Positions 43,093-51,113 are shown, numbered from the stretch's first letter. The stretch: DNA of 64,000 bases from Cupriavidus sp. D384 (GCF_001652915.1 NZ_BBQI01000126.1:28435-92434); one strand, 5' to 3'. The notes: generated by a model not told the origin, from the letters alone. Made by a program: numbers and translations.

Positions 43093-44272
43093 CGGAAACG
43101 GACTCCAGTCTTGCGTATTTGGTCAGTGCGCCGACACTGCGGTCTTCTCCCTGGAAATAGACGTCCGCATCCTCCGGCACGGTTGCGTCCTCGCCATAGA
43201 TCTCCCGCGTGCTCGCCGTGGCACGCACGCATTGCGGATCGTCGCGAAAGGCGGTCAGCGCCGCCAGTTCCGCGCCCGTGGCGCCGCCGACGCGCCACGA
43301 CTGTTCCAGCACGCCCAGCCGTGGCTGGCCGTTGTCGCGGCCGAACGCCACGTCGTAGTTGCAGCGCGACATCAGGGACCCCGGAAAACAATCGATGGCC
43401 GCCGCGTGATAGGCCATCGCCGCAGTGACCGCGTCGTGCAGGCGTACCTCCAGCGGATGCGCCAGCAGGTCTTCCAGCGTGCCACGCACCACACGCAGCG
43501 TGGACCCGCCGTAGACCTTGCGGCCGGTGTTGTCGGGTGTCAGGTCCTGCGTGCCGCAATAGCTGGCGCACAGGTCGCCAACCTGGATCTGCCCCACGCT
43601 GAAAGTGATCACATCGTCGAGATTGCGCTCCAGCACCAATCCCTCGCGCTTCACGCGCGCTACATCCATTCCCTGCAGCGCCCGGTCCAGTTCCGCCACG
43701 TTCGCCACCACCTGCTGGCCCAGGCCGCCAATCCCGCAGGGCTCCTTGACCCGCACCTTGCCATCGCGCAGCATTGCCCGGCCGGCGCGGCTGGCATCAT
43801 CGAGCGAGAACGCGGTAAAGCCGGGCAATACATGCCCGCGTATGCGCGCGGCAAACGCCTCGTTCCAGCCTTCAGGCGCTGCAGCGTCAGGCGCCACCAG
43901 CCCGTGCGAGATCGCCTTGGTGGCGATGAACGCATGCGGCACCACGCCGCCAAGCAGGTCGTCCAGCCCGGCGATGCCAAGCTGGCGCGCGCTGTCGACG
44001 CCCGTCAGCGTATCGGCCGGCACGAAGTAAAGCCTGCCTTCCTGCGGCCGGTGCGTGGCCGCGTCGTAGCTGCCGGCGAATGTGAAGCCGGCCAGCTTCG
44101 CCACGCGCTGGGCGATGCCCTTGAGCGTGGCGCCCTGGTGGCTGTCCGGGTCATCGCAATCGGCGCGGCCATATACCACCACGCGTACATCGCGTTGCCG
44201 CGGATCGGGGGCCGGGGCGGCTTCCATGGCCGCCGCGGTAGCTGCTGCATCGGGAGTCACTGGGGTTGCCAA
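43079..44272 (-). CDS. DUF3182 family protein
   Basis: 397 residues. It shows DUF3182 family features: VVVYGRADCDDPDSHQGATL, ARIRGHVLPGFTAFSLDDAS, KVRVKEPCGIGGLGQQVVA and SLMSRCNYDVAFGRDN. The middle resembles an ATP-grasp-like layout, but I cannot confirm nucleotide ligands. The start is TTG at 44272, supported by GAGGAG at ideal spacing; an ATG 15 codons downstream lacks such support. It is translationally coupled to the hydrolase gene. Function not established. Confidence 0.85.
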   Translation of the reverse strand: MATPVTPDAAATAAAMEAAPAPDPRQRDVRVVVYGRADCDDPDSHQGATLKGIAQRVAKLAGFTFAGSYDAATHRPQEGRLYFVPADTLTGVDSARQLGIAGLDDLLGGVVPHAFIATKAISHGLVAPDAAAPEGWNEAFAARIRGHVLPGFTAFSLDDASRAGRAMLRDGKVRVKEPCGIGGLGQQVVANVAELDRALQGMDVARVKREGLVLERNLDDVITFSVGQIQVGDLCASYCGTQDLTPDNTGRKVYGGSTLRVVRGTLEDLLAHPLEVRLHDAVTAAMAYHAAAIDCFPGSLMSRCNYDVAFGRDNGQPRLGVLEQSWRVGGATGAELAALTAFRDDPQCVRATASTREIYGEDATVPEDADVYFQGEDRSVGALTKYARLESVSDGHS

Positions 44273-44348
44273 GTCGGGCTCCTCTGCGGCCCAGGCCGCG
44301 TCGTCGTTTCAGCGTGTCAGGTCCAGTCGTCGCCTGTCATGATCGAGG

Positions 44349-44855
44349 CTACGCCGCGTTTGGCGCCCGACGGTCATCCCGCGGCTTGCGGCGCGCGTGC
44401 TGCACGCGGATCTTTTCGGCGTGATTCTCGTTGGCTTCGTCGATCGAGTGGCTGCACTTGACGTCGCCTTCCTTGTCCGCCAACTCGGCCAGGCGGCGGT
44501 AGAACTCCACCAGCTGGCGCAATTCCTCCTCGTCCAGATCCTCGATCGCCACCAGGTGGTTGCTGGCCTCGCGGTGCGAAGCCAGCAGCTCGTTGAGCTT
44601 CAGGTGAACCGCGATGGCGTCCTTGTTCTGGCTTTGCTGGATCAGGAACACCATCAGGAAGGTGACGATGGTGGTGCCGGTATTGATGACGAGCTGCCAG
44701 GTTTCCGAATAGCCGAAGATGGGACCGGTGACCGCCCAGGCCAACACAACGAAGACGGCCAGCGCGAACGCCAGCGGCGAGCCGGCCTGCCGGGTCGCGG
44801 CGCCGGCAAAGTGGTCGAACAGTTGAAGAAGACGATTCGTGGGGCGGTGTTGCAT
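44349..44855 (-). CDS. Low-affinity iron permease family protein
   Basis: 168 residues. Two membrane helices (about 28-50 and 58-78: FALAVFVVLAWAVTGPIFGY, WQLVINTGTTIVTFLMVFLI), then QQSQNKDAIAVHLKLNELLA and a charged C-terminal helix. This is the small bacterial version of the Fet4-related family. The transport activity of the bacterial proteins is unproven. ATG at 44855 with GGGAG upstream. Confidence 0.9.
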   Translation of the reverse strand: MQHRPTNRLLQLFDHFAGAATRQAGSPLAFALAVFVVLAWAVTGPIFGYSETWQLVINTGTTIVTFLMVFLIQQSQNKDAIAVHLKLNELLASHREASNHLVAIEDLDEEELRQLVEFYRRLAELADKEGDVKCSHSIDEANENHAEKIRVQHARRKPRDDRRAPNAA

Positions 44856-45081
44856 GAAATGCTCCCGTGGCAAGCAGGACTGTCTACATTGTAGGGAGCG
44901 CCCCAATGCAGTTTCAGTCGGTGGCGTCCTACAAGGATGTCATCCGGCACCGTGACATGTCGTTTTTACAAGCAACGATCCGGAGCCCGGGGCGCCCCGG
45001 TGGGCATGGCGATTGCGTCTCACCGGCATTCCGGGCGCGGCTTTGCCGCCGCGCGCCATCACTTACCAGACGAGGACTGCC

Positions 45082-45438
45082 ATGATGCAAACGGAAAGCG
45101 AAGCTCCACGCCGTACCAGCCCCGATGACGAAGACGAACTGTTGCGCGAGCGCGTGGGCACCTGTATCGCGGAATTCTGCGGCGGCGACATGCCCGACGG
45201 CGTGGCGGTGCATGTGGTGGAGCGCCGCGTGACGATCACGGGCCAGGTGGAGGACATCGATATCGCCCAGCGCATCGAAAAGGCCGCCTCGACGCCGCCG
45301 GGCATCCTGGGCGTGTCCAACCAGCTGACCACGCGCGTCCCACCGCCGCGCGAAGCCCCCGGCCAGCCGCCGCAGGCCACCGGCATGCGCGCCGACCCGG
45401 CGGAAAAGCCGCCGGGCCAGATCAATCACAAGGTGTAG
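45082..45438 (+). CDS. BON-domain protein
   Basis: 118 residues. A single BON domain (about 20-80: VAVHVVERRVTITGQVEDID, IAQRIEKAASTPPGILGVSN) with a Pro-rich tail and no visible signal peptide. BON domains are thought to bind lipids or membrane surfaces. GAGG lies 8 bp before the ATG. It is divergent from the iron-permease-like gene and converges on the PRC-barrel gene across a tandem repeat. Confidence 0.88.
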   Translation: MMQTESEAPRRTSPDDEDELLRERVGTCIAEFCGGDMPDGVAVHVVERRVTITGQVEDIDIAQRIEKAASTPPGILGVSNQLTTRVPPPREAPGQPPQATGMRADPAEKPPGQINHKV

Positions 45439-45500
45439 CCACGAATGCGGCCCCGCCCCGTGCAAAGGGGCGGAGCCGCGCAAGCGTGTGGGAAAGGCCG

Positions 45501-45560
45501 ACGCTGGCCGATGCGGGCCGATGCGGGCCGATGCGGGCCAATACGGGCCGCGCCGGGCCA
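45501..45560. repeat. 10-bp tandem repeat, about six copies
   Basis: Three near-identical units ATGCGGGCCG (45511-45540, the last ending in A) are flanked by degenerate units ACGCTGGCCG, ATACGGGCCG and CGCCGGGCCA. The period equals about one DNA helical turn. It lies between convergent genes. Confidence 0.85.
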
Positions 45561-45591
45561 AACGCGTCGCCCGGCCCGACCGGCCGCCCCC

Positions 45592-46056
45592 TCAGGCCCA
45601 GGGGTCGTATCGATCCTTCTCCCAATACGGCGAAATGCCGTAGTACTCGTGGATGCTGGTGGCCCATTGCGAATTTGCCATGGTGGGCCAGTGCTCCTTG
45701 TCGAAGCCGGGCGCGGCCTTGATGCGTTCCTTTTCCACCCCCAGCACGAAGCATTTGCGGCGCGTGTCCAGCGTCAGGGCCGACCACGGCAGCGCATGCA
45801 GCTTTTCGCCAATGCCCAGGAAGCCGCCCATCGCCAGTACCGCATAGGCGATACGGCCGCCCAGCACGTCGAGCATGATGTGGTCGATGGTCCCGATCTC
45901 CTCGCCGGACGGGTCCACCACCTTGTTGCCTTCCAGCGTATCGGACGCCATCACGAACGGCCCGCATCCGGCCGTGGTCTGATCGACGTCGCCAATGATT
46001 GATGCACCGCGCGGCGGCGTACCGGCGGGCGTGCTCTGCGGGTCCATGGGCTTCAT
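45592..46056 (-). CDS. PRC-barrel domain protein
   Basis: 154 residues. PRC-barrel (about 33-110: FVMASDTLEGNKVVDPSGEE, IGTIDHIMLDVLGGRIAYAV, LPWSALTLDT), then a tail with HWPTMANSQWATSIHEYYGI, typical of the short Burkholderiales proteins of this type. GGAGG lies 8 bp before the ATG. The role is unknown; PRC barrels are protein- or RNA-interaction folds, and these short forms often lie among stress genes. Confidence 0.92.
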   Translation of the reverse strand: MKPMDPQSTPAGTPPRGASIIGDVDQTTAGCGPFVMASDTLEGNKVVDPSGEEIGTIDHIMLDVLGGRIAYAVLAMGGFLGIGEKLHALPWSALTLDTRRKCFVLGVEKERIKAAPGFDKEHWPTMANSQWATSIHEYYGISPYWEKDRYDPWA

Positions 46057-46135
46057 GAGCGGTTCCTCCAAGGGTGGAAAGTTGAACTGCAGGATCAAAG
46101 GTAGCCGAACCTGGCGGCTGAAGTTGGTCGATACC

Positions 46136-46705
46136 TCATCTTCCCGCCGGCACCGGCGGCGCCAGCGGATCAAAATCCTCCCAACGGCCGTCGCGCCATT
46201 CGCCCTCGGCGCGTTCCACATCGCGCGCACCGCCACGGCGCAGTTCGGTGGCAACCAGCGACGTGTTGGCATCGCTGACATGAGCCGCCAGCAGTACGCC
46301 CGCGTGCCGCACCGGCCCCGTGCCGCGAGCAGTGCCCGCCAGTGCGCCCATCAGCGAACCGGCGTAGGCGCCCACCCCGGTGGCAAAGGCCATCACCAGC
46401 ACCAGCACCCAGGGTTGCAGCGATGCGGCAGCAAACCAGGCGTGGGCGGCGGCCACCAGGCAAACCCCGACGGCAAAGCCCGCCACGGCGCCAATCAGGA
46501 TGCCCCGTCCGGCGCCGGGCCCGGCATGGCGCGCGCCGGGATCCACGGCCTCGTCGCCGCCTATCGGGAAGGTGGCGTGCTGGCCTGGCGGATTCACATA
46601 GAACATGGTCAGATCGTCCTGCCTGACGCCCTTGGCCATCAAACGTGATGCAGCAGTCTCGGCGCGGGCAAACGTTTCGAATCGTCCTGCGATGATCGTA
46701 GACAT
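46136..46705 (-). CDS. AGRF-type protein, membrane long form (hypothetical)
   Basis: 189 residues. Opens MSTIIAGRFETFARAETAAS and ends with GVLLAAHVSDANTSLVATEL, RRGGARDVERAEGEW and WEDFDPLAPP. In between (about 65-125) lie two Gly/Ala-rich membrane segments (GILIGAVAGFAVGVCLVAAA, MAFATGVGAYAGSLMGALAG), a glycine-zipper hairpin. It is a paralogue of the gene at 37302, which lacks this hairpin. Resembles general-stress proteins with a membrane hairpin; function unknown. ATG at 46705, 79 bp before the PRC gene on the same strand. Confidence 0.75.
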   Translation of the reverse strand: MSTIIAGRFETFARAETAASRLMAKGVRQDDLTMFYVNPPGQHATFPIGGDEAVDPGARHAGPGAGRGILIGAVAGFAVGVCLVAAAHAWFAAASLQPWVLVLVMAFATGVGAYAGSLMGALAGTARGTGPVRHAGVLLAAHVSDANTSLVATELRRGGARDVERAEGEWRDGRWEDFDPLAPPVPAGR

Positions 46706-46784
46706 CCTGAGGCTCCGTTCAAGGCATGTTGCAGTGCACTGGTGTGCAGGCGATCACATTTTAATCGCCGGGGGGGAACTGCCT

Positions 46785-47114
46785 CTAGCGCTTCTTGTCG
46801 CTGCGGTCGCTCACGCCCGTACGGTGGGCGGCGGCCTTTTCGCCAGCCGGCTGGTGTTCGCTGCCCTTCTTCAGTTTCCAGTCCACGTCGTCGCGGCGGG
46901 TAGCGGTCTGGCGCTCGGCATGCTCGGCGGCGCCCGGCGAGATCGGGTCGCTGGCCGGAAAAGTCATGTCGAGCGATTCGTCCACGGCCGCCTGGTAGGT
47001 TTTGCCGGCCTTGTCGGACTTGCCAGACTTGTCCTTGCCGGCCTTGTCCGTTGACTGCGTCGACGGCTTGGCCGACGGCTTGTGTGAACCCTTCGAGGCA
47101 TGAGCGTGTGACAT
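46785..47114 (-). CDS. Small Lys/Ser-rich protein with FPASDP motif (hypothetical)
   Basis: 109 residues, hydrophilic and probably disordered. The N-terminal half is a Lys/Ser/Asp repeat-like stretch (TDKAGKDKSGKSDKAGK), followed by DESLDMTFPASDPISPG, a motif I recognise from many short Burkholderiales stress-type proteins of unknown function. AGGAG lies 7 bp before the ATG at 47114. An in-frame start 38 codons upstream is unlikely. Confidence 0.75.
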   Translation of the reverse strand: MSHAHASKGSHKPSAKPSTQSTDKAGKDKSGKSDKAGKTYQAAVDESLDMTFPASDPISPGAAEHAERQTATRRDDVDWKLKKGSEHQPAGEKAAAHRTGVSDRSDKKR

Positions 47115-47312
47115 GGCATCTCTCCTGATCGGAATCGAGTTCGGGTCCCCTGTCTGCGGGGCTCCGTTCGTCAACGATGCAAACGCCGGGCCAGCGCGAA
47201 CACCTCGCGCATTACCGCTGCCAGGCACGCCCAGCGCCGCGTCATGTCAGGTGCAGCCGGAAGATGGGTTGGCGATGGCGCTGCAGATTGTGCGCCATGC
47301 GGTAAAAAATGC

Positions 47313-48140
47313 TCAGGCGGGGCGTGCGGTGTGCTGGCGCGGAAAGCGCACGGCAATGCAGACGGTGACGTTATCGGTATCGCCGCAATTCTCGTTTTCG
47401 GCCGTCAGCATGGCGCCCTGCAGTTCCACCATGCGGCGGGTCAGCAGCAGCGCAGTGCTCTGCCGCGGCGTGTGGCCGCCACTGGCAGGCACCCGGCGGC
47501 CAAAGAAGTCGCTCAGCGCGGCCAGCCGGCCTTCGCCTCGCGTTCGCTCCACGGGCGGACTTTCGGTAATGCGGAACTTGACGTAGTCGGGCTCGGCGCT
47601 CAGGTACACCCGCACCGAGCCGCCTGCTGCGGCGCGCCAGATGCAGTGAACCAGCAGATGCCTGAGCAGGGGACCGATGCGCAAGGCATCGCCGGGCACC
47701 ACGAAGCCTGTGCCTGCGCTGTCCTGGATGTCCAGGGTCGCCAGGATAACGCCGCGCGCTTCGGCGGCAGCCCGCTTGTCCTCGATCGCCAGCCCGGCCA
47801 GCACGCGCAGGTCGGTCTCTTCCCACGATGGGCTGCGCTCGTCGGCCAGCAGGCGCACGCCTTCTTCCATTTCCTCGATCAGCGCCAGTTGCTGCTGCAT
47901 GCCCGAGCGCATGCCGTCCAGTGCGCGTTGCGCCGGCGCCGCCAGCGAATCGATCGAGCGATCCAGCACATAGCTCCAGCTCTGGATGGCATTGAGCGAC
48001 GACCGCAAGTCATGCGCGGCCTGCTCGATCAACGCGCCCACCTCGCCAATGCTGCGCACGGCGGCCGAAGCGTCGTCTGGGGCACCCCCGCCAGCGGAAG
48101 GCGGCACGGCAGAGGAAGGAATGCGTGGAGCGTCAGTCAT
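47313..48140 (-). CDS. Histidine kinase-like protein with degenerate ATPase domain
   Basis: 275 residues, no membrane segment. The HisKA-type helix has an intact H-box AAHDLRSSLNAIQSWSYVLD. The ATPase domain is badly altered: the N-box position reads LLRHLLVHCIWRAA with no Asn, the DxGxG motif is absent (RITESPPVER), and only a weak G2-like stretch (STALLLTRRMVELQGAML) remains. It probably cannot autophosphorylate but might still bind or dephosphorylate a partner. It follows the sigma54 response-regulator gene on the same strand, 135 bp apart, with an inverted repeat in between. Confidence 0.75.
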   Translation of the reverse strand: MTDAPRIPSSAVPPSAGGGAPDDASAAVRSIGEVGALIEQAAHDLRSSLNAIQSWSYVLDRSIDSLAAPAQRALDGMRSGMQQQLALIEEMEEGVRLLADERSPSWEETDLRVLAGLAIEDKRAAAEARGVILATLDIQDSAGTGFVVPGDALRIGPLLRHLLVHCIWRAAAGGSVRVYLSAEPDYVKFRITESPPVERTRGEGRLAALSDFFGRRVPASGGHTPRQSTALLLTRRMVELQGAMLTAENENCGDTDNVTVCIAVRFPRQHTARPA

Positions 48141-48169
48141 GTTGGGCCATGGGGATCGGCAAACAGTTC

Positions 48170-48189
48170 GGAAACCGTCATTGGTTTCC
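48170..48189. repeat. Inverted repeat GGAAACC-GTCATT-GGTTTCC
   Basis: Perfect 7-bp arms in the spacer between the response-regulator and kinase genes, 30 bp before the kinase ATG. It could be an RNA hairpin that lowers kinase expression, or a protein site. Confidence 0.5.
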
Positions 48190-48275
48190 ACCCACGCAAG
48201 AACCATGCGCTGGGCATCGCCAGCTCATCTTGCGCGCCACGCCGCATGCGTCCGGAGCCCTGCCCGCCATTCTCA

Positions 48276-49676
48276 TCAGGCGGCAGGAGGGCTGGCGTCG
48301 CCGCCGCGTGATGCCCGCAGCCATTCAGGCAGTTCGCCCTTGGCTGCATAGTCCTCCAGCCGGTTGTACAAAGTCTTCAAACTGATACCCAGAATTTCCG
48401 CCGCGTGTTTCTTCACACCGGCGCATTGCTCCAGCGTGGCAAAGATCAGCTGGCGATCGGCCTCGGCCAGCGACATGCCCACGGGCACCGACACCACAGC
48501 CGTGCCGGTGCTGGGCGCGGCGGCCACCTGCAGCGGGATCTGGACCTCGGTGATGACATCCTGATCCGCCATGATGTATGCGCGCTGCACGAAATTGCGC
48601 AATTCGCGCACGTTGCCGGGCCACGAATGCATGCGCAGGCTTTCCAGCACGGCGGCCGAAAACCGGCGCTGCGTACCCTGCTCGGCGTTCAGCTGTTCCA
48701 GCATGGTATTGCCGATCTGCACCACGTCCTCACCGCGTGCGCGCAGCGGCGGAAGCTCGATCGGGAACACGTTGAGCCGGTGATACAGGTCGGCGCGCAG
48801 CTTGCCTTCGGCCACGGCTTCCTCGGGGTTGCGATTGGTGGCGGCCAGCACGCGCACGTCGGCATGGTTCTCGCGGTTGGTCCCCACGCGCATGAACGTG
48901 CCGGTTTCCAGCACGCGCAGCAGTTTCACCTGCAGCTCCAGCGGCATCTCGGTGATTTCATCGAGGAACAGCGTGCCGCCGTCGGCGCGTTCGAAATAGC
49001 CCTTGTGCTGACGATCCGCACCCGTAAAGCTGCCCCGTTCGTGACCGAACATCTCCGTCTCGATCAGCGTGGGCGAGATGGCGCCGCAGTTGACCGCCAG
49101 GAACGGCTGCCGGCGGCGCGCGGACAGTTCATGCACGGTCTGGGCGGCCAGTTCCTTGCCGGTGCCGCTTTCCCCGATGAGCAGCACGGTGGCCTCGGTG
49201 GGCCCCACCTTGCTGAGCTGGTCGTAGACAACCTGCATCGCCTCCGAACTGCCCAGCAGCCGGCCAAAGCGTCCATAACGGCGCAGTTCACCGCGCAGCG
49301 AATGCACTTCGGCACGCAGTTCGCTGGTGGTGGCAATGCGCTTGAGTACGGTCTGCAGCCGCGTGACATTGATAGGCTTGACCAGGTAGTCGGTGGCGCC
49401 CAGGCGCAGGGCCTCGACAGCCGATTCCACGCTGGCATAGCCGGTGGTCAGGATCACCTCGACCCCGGCGGAGCCAACCTCGTCGAACAGCTCCATGCCA
49501 TTTCCGTCCGGCAGCCGCAGGTCGGCCAGGATGGCATCGGGCATGCGCCAGCCGATCTGCAGGCGCGCCTCGCGCAGGCTGTTGGCGCTGGCCGACGAAA
49601 AGCCTTCGATCGCGACAATCTCCGCCAGCGCCGCGCAGGCGTTTTCGTCGTCGTCAACGATCAGGATATGTGGCAT
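48276..49676 (-). CDS. NtrC-type sigma54-dependent response regulator
   Basis: 466 residues. Receiver (about 1-120: HILIVDDDENACAAL, phospho-Asp in AILADLRLPDGNG, Lys in YLVKPI), AAA+ domain with Walker A GESGTGKE, sigma54 loop GSFTGA, Walker B GGTLFLDEITEMP and arginine region, then a Fis-type HTH AAEILGISLKTLYNRLEDY. It activates sigma54 RNA polymerase from upstream sites. The ATG at 49676 lacks a clear ribosome site. It is divergent from a second sigma54 activator, and both lie near the glgE operon. Confidence 0.93.
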   Translation of the reverse strand: MPHILIVDDDENACAALAEIVAIEGFSSASANSLREARLQIGWRMPDAILADLRLPDGNGMELFDEVGSAGVEVILTTGYASVESAVEALRLGATDYLVKPINVTRLQTVLKRIATTSELRAEVHSLRGELRRYGRFGRLLGSSEAMQVVYDQLSKVGPTEATVLLIGESGTGKELAAQTVHELSARRRQPFLAVNCGAISPTLIETEMFGHERGSFTGADRQHKGYFERADGGTLFLDEITEMPLELQVKLLRVLETGTFMRVGTNRENHADVRVLAATNRNPEEAVAEGKLRADLYHRLNVFPIELPPLRARGEDVVQIGNTMLEQLNAEQGTQRRFSAAVLESLRMHSWPGNVRELRNFVQRAYIMADQDVITEVQIPLQVAAAPSTGTAVVSVPVGMSLAEADRQLIFATLEQCAGVKKHAAEILGISLKTLYNRLEDYAAKGELPEWLRASRGGDASPPAA

Positions 49677-49988
49677 AGGAGAGTCGGGTGGCGTCGTATG
49701 ACCGGCGTCTGGTTGTCTGGGCCCGCAGGTGGCGGCTGGTTTGCCAGGGCGCATGCGGACGGCACACGCCTGAGGATAGGCTGAAGTGTAATGACAGTCC
49801 CCTGGCCATTATGCCGGTGTCCGTCTGACACGCCTGTAGGGCCATGCCGCGACAGCGTTTCAGGCGGTAGCCACCCGGCGCCTGAACAGATAGCATGATA
49901 GACATCTTCCACCAATCCGACGCGCCTGCGCGTACCGGCCGCCCCCGAATTCTGTCAACGCGCCGGACAGCAGGCCCCCTCGCCGCCC
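49677..49988. other. 312-bp region between two divergent sigma54 activators
   Basis: Holds four copies of CGCCTG(A/T) or its complement: 49767-49773, 49831-49837, 49860-49866 and 49879-49885. The last two form a perfect inverted repeat. There is also a GTGTC-N5-GACAC repeat at 49817-49831. I see no gene and no confident sigma54 or sigma70 promoter in it. Confidence 0.6.
49859..49886. promoter_or_regulatory. 28-bp inverted repeat TTCAGGCG-N12-CGCCTGAA, possible activator site
   Basis: Perfect 8-bp arms with centres about two helical turns apart, in the control region shared by the two activator genes. This suits binding of a dimeric Fis-type HTH protein, possibly autoregulation. Confidence 0.45.
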
Positions 49989-51005
49989 GTGTCAACCACT
50001 GCCACGCTCCCTTCCGGACGCCCCGCCGCGCCGCCCCGCCCAGCGGGACGCCGCGCCGCACCTGCGCAGGTCTCGCTGCTCTGGGAAAGCACTTCGCCTG
50101 CCATGCAGCGCCTGCTCGGCCAGTTGAACCGCGTGGCAGCCACCGACGTCACCATGCTTGCCGTGGGCGAAAGCGGCAGCGGCAAGGAAGTGGTGGCGCG
50201 CGCGGTGCATGAGCGCAGCAGCCGCAGGAGCGGGCCCTTTGTCGCGGTCAACTGCGGCGCCATCGCGCCCACGCTGATCGAGTCGGAGCTGTTCGGCCAC
50301 GAGAAAGGCGGCTTCACCGGCGCACTGGAACAGAAGGCCGGCTATTTCGAGCAGGCCCAGGCCGGCACGCTGTTCCTGGACGAAGTCACGGAAATGCCGC
50401 TGGAGATGCAGATCAAGCTGCTGCGCGTGCTGGAAAGCCGGTCTTTCCATCGCGTGGGCGGGGACGCCCCGCTGATCAGCGACGTCCGCATCCTGGCCGC
50501 CACCAACCGCGATCCTATGGATGCCGTGCGCGGCGGCCAGCTGCGCGAAGACCTGCTGTACCGGCTGGCCGTCTTCCCGCTGCATATCCCGCCGTTGCGC
50601 GAGCGCCCCGAAGACATCATTCCGCTGGCGCGCCATTTCCTGGACGAGTTCAACGCGATGGAACAGACCGAAAAGTCTTTCTCGCCCGGCTCGCTGGAAC
50701 GGCTGGTGCGCTACGACTGGCCCGGCAACGTGCGCGAACTGAAGAACTCCATCTACCGCGCCTACATCCTGGCCGACCGTCAGGTGGAGATCGGCAACCC
50801 GGGCCTCGCCAGCCAGCCGCCCCGCCCCACCACGGTCGACGGCGTGGTCAGCGTGCGCGTAGGCACCACGCTGGCCGATACGCAGCGCGAGATCATCCTG
50901 GCCACGCTGGCCAGGTACGACGGCGACAAGCGCCAGGCCGCCAAGGCGCTAGGCATCAGCCTCAAGACGCTGTACAACCGCCTCGACGTCTATCGGGCCA
51001 GCTGA
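49989..51005 (+). CDS. Sigma54-dependent activator without receiver domain
   Basis: 338 residues. A short Ala/Pro-rich N-terminus (about 1-28) replaces any regulatory domain. The AAA+ core has Walker A GESGSGKE, sigma54-contact loop GGFTGA (consensus GAFTGA), Walker B GTLFLDEVTEMP, and the Fis-type HTH AAKALGISLKTLYNRLDVY. The start is GTG at 49989 with a poor ribosome site, so the N-terminus is uncertain. The recognition-helix segment LGISLKTLYNRL is the same as in the divergent response regulator. It is followed by 336 bp and then the glgE operon on the same strand. Confidence 0.9.
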   Translation: MSTTATLPSGRPAAPPRPAGRRAAPAQVSLLWESTSPAMQRLLGQLNRVAATDVTMLAVGESGSGKEVVARAVHERSSRRSGPFVAVNCGAIAPTLIESELFGHEKGGFTGALEQKAGYFEQAQAGTLFLDEVTEMPLEMQIKLLRVLESRSFHRVGGDAPLISDVRILAATNRDPMDAVRGGQLREDLLYRLAVFPLHIPPLRERPEDIIPLARHFLDEFNAMEQTEKSFSPGSLERLVRYDWPGNVRELKNSIYRAYILADRQVEIGNPGLASQPPRPTTVDGVVSVRVGTTLADTQREIILATLARYDGDKRQAAKALGISLKTLYNRLDVYRAS

Positions 51006-51099
51006 CCGCCCCCGCCCAGCCACGCTCACCCCGCGCGGCATCGGCAAGATCGTTCCCCGCATCATCGCCCGAGTCGCCCGAGCCCCTTTCGGGTGTCCT

Positions 51100-51113
51100 G
51101 AATGCATGCATTC
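51100..51113. promoter_or_regulatory. Palindrome GAATGCATGCATTC, candidate upstream activator site
   Basis: 14-bp perfect palindrome about 175 bp upstream of the predicted sigma54 transcription start of glgE, a normal distance for an enhancer. The half-site GCATTCC occurs again 16 bp further on. Confidence 0.4.

Noticed and set aside
49811..49825. TGGCCATTATGCC as a sigma54 promoter for the activator genes
   Set aside because: GG and GC are 7 bp apart instead of 10, so it cannot serve as a -24/-12 element.
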